Shown: piece by piece, positions 1 through 4,615 of the stretch | Layout: each line of letters opens with the position of its first letter | How positions within the stretch are numbered: position 1 is the stretch's first letter | DNA from: DATLAN01 sp035527455 | GTDB taxonomy: Bacteria > Planctomycetota > Planctomycetia > Pirellulales > Thermoguttaceae | Direction: 5' to 3' | Length of the DNA stretch: 6,028 nt | Assembly (NCBI GenBank): GCA_035527455.1 | Contig: DATLAN010000147.1 | Coordinates: 1-6,028, forward strand | The notes under the pieces: generated by a model | The model's database searches: none | The model's input: only the letters and a program-made list of their open reading frames with translations | What the model was told of the DNA's origin: nothing | Made by a program: the position numbers and the translations under genes

Positions 1-788
1 CGGCTGGGCTGCGGATCGTCCGGAGCGGTAAAGACGGCCAGGCCCGCCGTTTCGCCCTCGACCGTGTTGCTGTAGTCGATCCAACGGGCAGGCTGGTTGT
101 GCGTGCCCTGCTGGTTGACGCCGCCTTCGGAGTTGGTCATCCGCCCGCCGCCGTCCACGGAGAACGCCGTGTTCATGCGGACATACGGCCAGGCGTAATG
201 GACCGCGTCGCTGACGAAGGTCACGTCGCCGTGCGCGGCGGTCAGCGTGAAGGTAATGTTGAGGAAGTATTCCCCTTCGCCCAAGGCCACGACCCGCATC
301 CGCCGGGTTTCATCCAGCACGGCCTTGGTGCCGTCCATTTCCCAGATGAGTTTCATGGCAATCTCGGCCCGGTCCTTTTCCGCCGGGCCGTCGATGAACT
401 CGACGTGGCGGATGTGGTCGTGAAACGGCGGCGCCGGGTTCTGGCGATCCTTGCCCGTGTAAAGCGCCGCGTAGAATTCGACGGCACGCTGATCCTCGAG
501 ACGGACCTTGTCGGCGAACCAGAAGGAGCGGTGATGGGGATAGGGGTTCGGGTGCTGGACCGTCATGGACTTGCCGCCGGGCGAACGGACGGGGTAGAAA
601 TGCGCCATGTCGAGGTCCGCGGCGTACTGATAGACCAGCGCTTCCCGGCCGTCGACCAGCACGGCCATCCCCCCCTTCGCGTCGTCGCGGCGGAATTCGA
701 CCCGCGAGTCGGCGGCCAAGACCGCGGCCGGCAACGCGGCGAGGAGGGTTGATAGGACGATAAGATGCGTGAAGGTTCGTTTTCTCAT
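1..788 (-). CDS. Secreted DUF6807 (PmoA-named) family protein, C-terminus beyond window edge
   Basis: The visible 262 residues start at the ATG at 786-788, behind an AGGTGAG ribosome-binding site five bases upstream. Residues 1-26 form a Sec signal peptide: basic MRKR, a hydrophobic stretch of about 19 residues, then AVLAA before Asp27, so the protein should act outside the cytoplasm. The mature part has the DUF6807 hallmarks: HPNPYPHHRSFWFA at residues 79-92, a second histidine cluster FHDHIRH at 122-128, the strand RMRVVALGEGEYFLNITFTL near 163-182, and NQPARWIDY at 231-239. The family is often labelled 'methane oxygenase PmoA', but that name is misleading; it is a beta-rich protein common in planctomycetes and usually found among polysaccharide-use genes. 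No enzymatic activity is established. The reading frame runs off the left edge without a stop. Family assignment is by motif recognition and is fairly secure; function is unknown. Confidence 0.87.
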   Translation of the reverse strand, partial: MRKRTFTHLIVLSTLLAALPAAVLAADSRVEFRRDDAKGGMAVLVDGREALVYQYAADLDMAHFYPVRSPGGKSMTVQHPNPYPHHRSFWFADKVRLEDQRAVEFYAALYTGKDRQNPAPPFHDHIRHVEFIDGPAEKDRAEIAMKLIWEMDGTKAVLDETRRMRVVALGEGEYFLNITFTLTAAHGDVTFVSDAVHYAWPYVRMNTAFSVDGGGRMTNSEGGVNQQGTHNQPARWIDYSNTVEGETAGLAVFTAPDDPQPS

Positions 789-836
789 GATGTCTCACCT
801 GTTGGGTTGATGGGTGGGAGCGGGAATGACAGGCGG

Positions 837-1047
837 CTACTTGCCGAGCAATTCGACCATGCCTTCGGCAAAAGCCTTGCCCATCTTGGTGTAGATCCGC
901 GCGCTGCCGGCGTTCGTTCCAGAAGCCGTAGCGATCCTTCCATTGCTGGTACTCCTCGGCGGTCTCCTCGTTGTAGATCAGGTATTCCAGGGTCCGCAAG
1001 GCGGCGTGGCCCTGCATATTGGACTGGCCGGGGCGCTTCGATCCATG
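837..1047 (-). pseudogene. 3' remnant of an unidentified gene, broken by a 4-bp tandem duplication
   Basis: Two adjoining minus-strand frames read like one protein. The first, from about 1047 down to 920, contains LRTLEYLIYNEETAEEYQQW and then KDRYGF. The second, from about 915 down to the TAG at 837-839, contains NAGSARIYTKMGKAFAEGMV and ends ELLGK. Between them the minus strand reads GAACGAAC (912-919); deleting one GAAC joins the frames as ...DRYGFWNAGSARIYT... and gives 68 residues with a clean stop. An in-frame TAG lies at 1048-1050 and nothing coding is recognisable further upstream, so the 5' part seems lost. The amphipathic last helix faintly recalls the C-terminal helix of flavodoxin-type NAD(P)H oxidoreductases, but I cannot assign a family. 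It ends 48 nt before the DUF6807 start on the same strand, so the two were probably co-transcribed once. A sequencing indel could mimic the frameshift, but not the missing 5' part. Confidence 0.6.
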
Positions 1048-1087
1048 CTACTTGCCGGGCGAGCGTTTATCAAGCGGGAGAAACATC

Positions 1088-1114
1088 CACGAAGAACACG
1101 AAGGACACGAAGGC
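1088..1114 (+). repeat. Three tandem CACGAAGNN nonamers (intergenic repeat relic)
   Basis: Three head-to-tail nonamers are visible: CACGAAGAA (1088-1096), CACGAAGGA (1097-1105) and CACGAAGGC (1106-1114). Translated in one frame they give the TKNTKDTK-type peptide that appears in many spurious gene calls. From general knowledge, this CACGAAG-based element is scattered through intergenic DNA of planctomycetes and several other environmental phyla; its origin and function are not known to me. Here it sits just upstream of the truncated end of the gene remnant, so it may mark the point where the 5' part was lost. That link is inference. Confidence 0.6.
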
Positions 1115-1191
1115 CCGTTGGGTTTGCGGAAAGAGATTGCCCCGGTGCGCTCCGACGACGGCGGATGCAAAGTGTCTGTCCGGTAATAAAC

Positions 1192-1212
1192 GCCGAAAAA
1201 CGGCGATTTTTT
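1192..1212 (+). terminator. GC hairpin with T6 tail (intrinsic-terminator-like)
   Basis: The stem CGCCG (1192-1196) and CGGCG (1201-1205) encloses an AAAA loop; after one A, T6 follows at 1207-1212. This is the form of a Rho-independent terminator on the plus strand. There is no plus-strand gene directly upstream for it to terminate. On the minus strand the same stem is followed by TTTATTA, so it could act weakly in that direction. It lies about 200 nt before the superoxide reductase start and could also be a leader attenuator, although no upstream promoter is evident. Confidence 0.45.
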
Positions 1213-1297
1213 ACTATAGTCCCCGGAAAAAGTCGCCGCTCACGCGGGGTACCGGTCGGGTCGGACATTCCGTCTGTTCGACCGTCCGGCGGGAGAT

Positions 1298-1326
1298 TTG
1301 CCTTCGCTGCCGGCCAATCGTACGAT
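1298..1326 (+). promoter_or_regulatory. Possible sigma70-type promoter for the superoxide reductase gene
   Basis: TTGCCT (1298-1303) and TACGAT (1321-1326) are separated by exactly 17 bases, and each matches four of six consensus positions. The implied transcript would start near 1333 with a leader of about 75 nt before the ATG at 1409. The match is modest and no repressor operator (for example a Fur or PerR box) is obvious. Confidence 0.25.
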
Positions 1327-1408
1327 TGAGTGTGCGTGGCCGAAACCGGCTCCCCGAACTTCAGCAGTGTGTTCCCACGAAAGGGGACGCTCGGAACAAG
1401 GAGTGAAC

Positions 1409-1888
1409 ATGAAACGACGCGATTTCTTTGCCGCCGCAGGGCTTGGTGCCGGAAGCATGCTGACCGTGACCGCCGGACCGATCGTGGCGGCGGAGGACGA
1501 AGAGCGCCCGCCCGAAAAGTTCCTGCAAATCTACAAGTGCGTGCGATGCGGCTCGATCGTCCAGATCATGCACCCGGGCAAGCCGACGCTGGTCCATTGC
1601 GGCGTGCCCATGACGTTGCTCGTGGAAAAGACCGAAGACACCGGCTACGAGAAGCACGTGCCGGTGATCGAGAAGATCGACGGGGGCTACAAGGTCAAGG
1701 TCGGCAGCGTCCCACACCCAATGATAGAGACGCACTACATTGTGCTCGTCCAACTGATCGCCGACGGCAGCGTTCAGACCAAGGCCCTCGAGCCGGGCGA
1801 CGAACCCGAGGCCGTCTTCCTCACCGACGCGCAAGAGGTCGTCGCCCGGGCGTACTGCAACCTGCACGGACTTTGGAAAAGCAAATAG
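1409..1888 (+). CDS. dfx: Tat-signal desulfoferrodoxin / superoxide reductase with altered Center I
   Basis: The 159-residue product matches two-domain desulfoferrodoxin, which reduces superoxide to hydrogen peroxide at a non-heme Fe(His)4Cys site without making oxygen. The start ATG has AAGGAG five bases upstream (1398-1403). Residues 1-28 add a twin-arginine leader (KRRDFF, then a small hydrophobic stretch to AVAA-like PIVAAED), so folded export to the periplasm or membrane is likely. The N-terminal desulforedoxin-like domain shows C44-x2-C47, but the usual Cys-Cys pair reads H63-C64 (LVHCGVPM). The catalytic domain is complete: E81-K82-H83, H103 (SVPHPM), H109 (ETHYIV), and C150/H153 (YCNLHG). 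Lys82 and Glu81 correspond to the residues that steer superoxide and protonate the intermediate. The gene stands alone, converging with the kinase gene 30 nt away; no rubredoxin gene, the common electron donor, is next to it. The family call is very secure; export and the Center I state are inferred. Confidence 0.93.
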   Translation: MKRRDFFAAAGLGAGSMLTVTAGPIVAAEDEERPPEKFLQIYKCVRCGSIVQIMHPGKPTLVHCGVPMTLLVEKTEDTGYEKHVPVIEKIDGGYKVKVGSVPHPMIETHYIVLVQLIADGSVQTKALEPGDEPEAVFLTDAQEVVARAYCNLHGLWKSK

Positions 1889-1918
1889 CCGCTTGCGGCT
1901 TCGCCCGGCCGACCCGTC

Positions 1919-3307
1919 TCAACACGTCACGTGAATCAGCGCCGCCCTGCGCTGCGTTGACTGATTGTATGCCTTGATCGCCTCGGGCGTCGGCAAGACT
2001 TCGCAACGGATGCGGCGCTGTTGGAGGAATCGCCGGGCGCCTTCGTTGACCTCGATTTGCCCCGAGGCACCGGAGCCGACGAAGAGCACCTCCGGTCCGC
2101 CCTTGCACACCTTCTCCAACTCCTCGGGACCGACGGTGTGCGAGCTGCCGTAGAGTTGCCGGGCGAGCGTCTTGTCGCGCTTCTTCACCTTGCCGTCGAC
2201 GCGGAGGTAGACGTCGTAGCTGCACGTCTTCTTGTCCACCTCGATCTTGCCGAAAGAGACCCAGCGGATTTCCGGATACGTCGGGCAGACGGCGGACTTC
2301 CTCTTGAAGGGGTTGCGGCCGGCCTGCTTTCGGGCCAAAGCGACCGCGCCGAGAACCACCGCGTCATCGCCCAAGGCCGACACCAGCACCCGGCCGCCGG
2401 GACGGGCCCCGGGCAGCCGGTCGGCCTCGACCACCTTCTCCACGATCGGCATCATGAAATCGCCGCAGGCCTCGACCAGGCCCCCGCCGAGCACGATCAC
2501 CTCGGGGTCGATCAGGTGGCGGACCGTCAGGCAGGCGTATCCGAGCACTTCGGTGGCCCGCCGCAGGATTTCCGTCACCAGCTCGTCTCCGGCGGCGATC
2601 GCCCGGCGGATCGCGCCGCTGCGAATCACGCTTAGATCGGAGCCGATCAGCGCGGGCAGAGCACTGGGTTTGCCCGCGGCGATGGCCTCGCGGATGTCGC
2701 GCTCGATGGCCGAGCGGCTGGCCAGGGCCTCCAGGCAGCCGCGGTTGCCGCAGCCGCACTTCGGGCCGCCGATCTGCATCACGATGTGGCCGATTTCGCC
2801 GGCGGCTTCCCGGGCGCCGCGCCACAGTTTCCCCTGCTGGACGAACCCGCCGCCGATCCCGGTGCCGACCAGGATGGCCATCACGCTGTCGGCGTCCCGG
2901 GCCGAGCCCAGCCATTTCTCGCCCAATGCACCCAGATTGCAGTCGTTTCCCACGGCCACGGGGACTTCGAAGCGATCCTCCAGGACCGAGCCGATGGTCA
3001 CCCCGGTGAGGTTCATGTTGGGCGTGACGACCACGTGGCCGGCGTCGGGATCGACCACGCCGGGGACCGCGATGCCGATGGCCGCCACGTCGCCGATCTC
3101 GAATCCGGCCTTTTCGACCACGTCGCGAATCGCCGTTTCGATGGCTTGGACGGTTTCTTCGGGGCCGCCTTCGCGGGGAGTCTGACATCGCTGGCGGCCG
3201 ATGATTCCGCCCGACTCCGTCACCAAAGAGGCCTGCACCTTGGTGCCGCCGACGTCCACGCCCAAGTAGAGTCGCTCCGAATTCGGTCCATCGTGCGTCT
3301 TACCCAT
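1919..3307 (-). CDS. ROK-family sugar kinase fused to a C-terminal Mth938-like domain
   Basis: The 462-residue product begins with a ROK kinase (about 11-330). It has the phosphate-binding DVGGTK (18-23), catalytic Asp122 in GNDCN, the LVGTGIGGG turn (146-154), the sugar-binding EIGH (171-174), and a zinc site of H174 with C184, C186 and C191 (KCGCGNRGC). Such proteins phosphorylate glucose, N-acetylglucosamine or related sugars with ATP; this one looks glucokinase-like, but the substrate cannot be fixed. Residues about 346-462 form a second domain: IRWVSFGKIEVDKKTCSYDV, then ELEKVCKGGPEVLFVGSGAS (396-415), TPEAIKAYNQ and the C-terminal ALIHVTC. These are features of the Mth938/NDUFAF3-like fold (DUF498), usually a free protein of about 120 residues of unclear role. 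The linker (331-345) has no stop and no start codon. I chose the ATG at 3305-3307 for its AAGGAG six bases upstream; the frame stays open to 3403 but that would cross the promoter. Confidence 0.9.
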   Translation of the reverse strand: MGKTHDGPNSERLYLGVDVGGTKVQASLVTESGGIIGRQRCQTPREGGPEETVQAIETAIRDVVEKAGFEIGDVAAIGIAVPGVVDPDAGHVVVTPNMNLTGVTIGSVLEDRFEVPVAVGNDCNLGALGEKWLGSARDADSVMAILVGTGIGGGFVQQGKLWRGAREAAGEIGHIVMQIGGPKCGCGNRGCLEALASRSAIERDIREAIAAGKPSALPALIGSDLSVIRSGAIRRAIAAGDELVTEILRRATEVLGYACLTVRHLIDPEVIVLGGGLVEACGDFMMPIVEKVVEADRLPGARPGGRVLVSALGDDAVVLGAVALARKQAGRNPFKRKSAVCPTYPEIRWVSFGKIEVDKKTCSYDVYLRVDGKVKKRDKTLARQLYGSSHTVGPEELEKVCKGGPEVLFVGSGASGQIEVNEGARRFLQQRRIRCEVLPTPEAIKAYNQSTQRRAALIHVTC

Positions 3308-3363
3308 CGCGGTCTCCTTGGTCTCCACCCAAAAGAATCGCAGTCTCCCTGGTCTCCACCCAA
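3306..3363 (-). repeat. Tandem duplication of the kinase ribosome-binding and start region
   Basis: Two 27-base copies, 3306-3332 and 3337-3363, differ at only two positions and are spaced 31 bases apart. On the minus strand each reads TTGGGTGGAGACCA, then RGGAGAC, then YGCGAT. The copy next to the gene holds the working AAGGAG and runs into ATG; the upstream copy has AGGGAG and runs into ATT, so it has a ribosome-binding-like sequence but no start codon. Both lie downstream of the predicted promoter and so would be in the mRNA leader. Confidence 0.75.
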
Positions 3364-3367
3364 CCAG

Positions 3368-3396
3368 ATTAAATACCAGTTGCACATTCGTGTAAA
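3368..3396 (-). promoter_or_regulatory. Sigma70-type promoter of the kinase-Mth938 gene
   Basis: On the minus strand TTTACA (plus 3391-3396) and TTTAAT (plus 3368-3373) are separated by exactly 17 bases; each differs from consensus at one position. The predicted transcript would start near 3361, giving a leader of about 54 nt that contains both copies of the duplicated ribosome-binding region. This is the best promoter match in the window. Confidence 0.55.
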
Positions 3397-3445
3397 GCGA
3401 CAATTCCAGCGGCGTATACCGCCCTTTCCCCCCGGCTTCACAAAT

Positions 3446-3464
3446 GGCAAAGCATTTTTTTGCC
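3446..3464 (-). terminator. Weak hairpin upstream of the kinase promoter
   Basis: GGCAAA (3446-3451) and TTTGCC (3459-3464) can pair around a 7-base loop. On the minus strand the stem is followed by ATTTGTG, a poor T-tract. It lies between the candidate small ORF (3550-3621) and the kinase promoter, where a terminator would make sense, but the stem is AT-rich in half its pairs. Confidence 0.22.
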
Positions 3465-3549
3465 GGCGTTATTGACGAAGGGATGACAATCTGCCATTCT
3501 CCGTGCCCATTGTACCTGTCGCGGTGGTCTTCCCGCTGTCCAGGGTGAA

Positions 3550-3621
3550 TCAGCCTCGACCAGCGTAGCCCTTGTGACGGCTGTCCTTCTTTCGACCTCG
3601 GACCTTACGCCTCTTGCCCAT
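3550..3621 (-). CDS. Candidate 23-residue, highly basic small protein
   Basis: A minus-strand ATG (3619-3621) opens a 24-codon frame ending in TGA (3550-3552). The peptide starts MGKRRKVRGRKK and ends DSRHKGYAGRG; 11 of 23 residues are Lys or Arg. The composition recalls tiny ribosome-associated or nucleic-acid-binding proteins such as the Thx type, but I do not recognise it as a known family. An AGGCGG seven bases before the ATG is a weak ribosome-binding match, and TATTAT/TATCAT motifs further upstream could be part of a promoter. It stands apart from other genes, in the gap between the kinase gene and the tRNA. It may be chance: a 23-codon ORF has little statistical weight in GC-rich DNA. 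Confidence 0.33.
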   Translation of the reverse strand: MGKRRKVRGRKKDSRHKGYAGRG

Positions 3622-3861
<240 letters not shown>

Positions 3862-3865
3862 CTTC

Positions 3866-3903
3866 CATAAGCCCTTGTATCGCAAGGGCTTATGTCGTTT
3901 CTT
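3866..3903 (+). terminator. Strong hairpin terminator after tRNA-Arg
   Basis: CATAAGCCCTTG (3866-3877) and CAAGGGCTTATG (3883-3894) form a perfect 12-bp stem around a TATCG loop, starting four bases after the tRNA. The tail TCGTTTCTT (3895-3903) is T-rich but interrupted. The position and stem make it the likely end of the tRNA transcript. On the minus strand the stem could also stop transcription arriving from the convergent rhomboid gene, whose stop codon is at 3969. Confidence 0.7.
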
Positions 3904-3968
3904 GTGAACGCCGACCTCCCACGGATCGGCCAAAGCGGACCAAAGACTCGCAGAGCAACGTAGCTGAC

Positions 3969-4571
3969 TTATCGGCGGTCGATCCTCTCCGACCGGGGCT
4001 TCGCCTCGCTGGAGTCCTTGGTGAGGAAGTAGGCGCTTAGTCCGCCGGCCACCGCGCCGCAGAGATGACCGTCCCAGGAGACGTTCGGGCCGGCCCCGGG
4101 CAGGACGCCGGAGATCAAGGTACCGCCGTAGAGAAAACCGACCAGCAAGGAAATCAATAGGGGCACGATTCTTCTTTCCAGCAATCCCGAAAGAATCAAG
4201 AAGGTGGCCAACCCGAACACCAGGCCGCTGGCCCCGATGTGCATTGCGCTGCGTCCGGCGAGCCACAGCAGCACGCCGCTTACCACGACGATTTCCGCCA
4301 CGATCTCCCACGACCGGGCCCTCGAGCCGGCCAGGAGCGTGAGCAAAACGAACAGCGGGATCGTGTTTCCCAGCAGATGGGCCAGATCGGCGTGTAGGAA
4401 AGGCATGAACGGTATCCCGATCGCGCCGGAAATCGTCCGGGGAACCACGCCGAACTTGTTGAAGTCCACCGGAAAGACGAGCCGGTTGAGGAAGAACGCC
4501 GCCCAGATCGCGCCGACGAACAAGAGGATGTAGTTGAGTTCTTCCCGGACGGTGTGCGTGGCGTCCTTCAT
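3969..4571 (-). CDS. Rhomboid-family intramembrane serine protease
   Basis: The 200-residue product is the compact bacterial rhomboid form, a membrane protease that cleaves other membrane proteins within or next to the bilayer. Family motifs appear in order: FLHADLAHLLGN at 58-69 (His65 and Asn69 matching the oxyanion-side HxxxN), the nucleophile Ser115 in HIGASGLVFG (111-120), and the catalytic His169 in SWDGHLCGAVAGG (165-177). About six hydrophobic segments can be seen: roughly 12-33, 51-60, 70-82, 90-106, 113-130, 135-155 and 170-183, some of them short or re-entrant. The ATG at 4569-4571 has AAGGGG six bases upstream; the frame stays open far further upstream, inside the propeller gene, with no sequence resembling a rhomboid. 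It follows the propeller gene by 44 nt on the same strand with no promoter visible between, so the two are probably one operon. Substrate unknown. Confidence 0.92.
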   Translation of the reverse strand: MKDATHTVREELNYILLFVGAIWAAFFLNRLVFPVDFNKFGVVPRTISGAIGIPFMPFLHADLAHLLGNTIPLFVLLTLLAGSRARSWEIVAEIVVVSGVLLWLAGRSAMHIGASGLVFGLATFLILSGLLERRIVPLLISLLVGFLYGGTLISGVLPGAGPNVSWDGHLCGAVAGGLSAYFLTKDSSEAKPRSERIDRR

Positions 4572-4615
4572 ATCTTGCCCCTTGTCGACGTGGAGAATAG
4601 GGAACCGGCAGAAGG

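Larger units (their letters stand above)
1048..1408. other. Non-coding spacer between the gene remnant and the superoxide reductase gene
   Basis: No convincing gene is present on either strand across these 361 bases. The open frames here lack ribosome-binding sites and read through the nonamer repeat as low-complexity peptides. The spacer holds the three-unit repeat (1088-1114), the hairpin with a T-tract (1192-1212), an 8-bp perfect palindrome ACTATAGT (1213-1220), and a possible promoter for the superoxide reductase gene (1298-1326). Confidence 0.6.

Noticed and set aside
99..752. Long plus-strand open frame opposite the DUF6807 gene
   Set aside because: It is the mirror of a well-supported minus-strand gene; no ribosome-binding site and no recognisable motif.
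1088..1114. CRISPR-like repeat array
   Set aside because: The units are nine bases, directly adjacent and without spacers; no cas gene is present.
765..1406. Plus-strand open frame across the remnant and spacer
   Set aside because: It translates the nonamer repeat and the terminator-like hairpin as low-complexity peptide and matches no family; the minus-strand reading is far more protein-like.
1298..1408. Upstream extension of the superoxide reductase frame by 37 codons
   Set aside because: The ATG at 1409 has AAGGAG at ideal spacing and begins a clear Tat signal; the extension has no such site and overlaps the possible promoter.
1888..1899. GCCG-CTTG-CGGC hairpin between the convergent dfx and kinase genes
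   Set aside because: Only four base pairs and no T-tract on either side; too weak to call a terminator although the position would suit one.
1330..1977. Plus-strand frame overlapping the superoxide reductase gene
   Set aside because: Shifted-frame shadow of the dfx coding sequence, rich in Arg and Pro with no motif.
2232..3185. Long plus-strand open frames opposite the kinase gene
   Set aside because: They are antisense to a gene with complete ROK motifs and have the skewed composition expected of GC-rich shadows.
3308..3403. Upstream extension of the kinase frame by 32 codons
   Set aside because: It would run through the predicted promoter and the duplicated leader, and it lacks a good ribosome-binding site.
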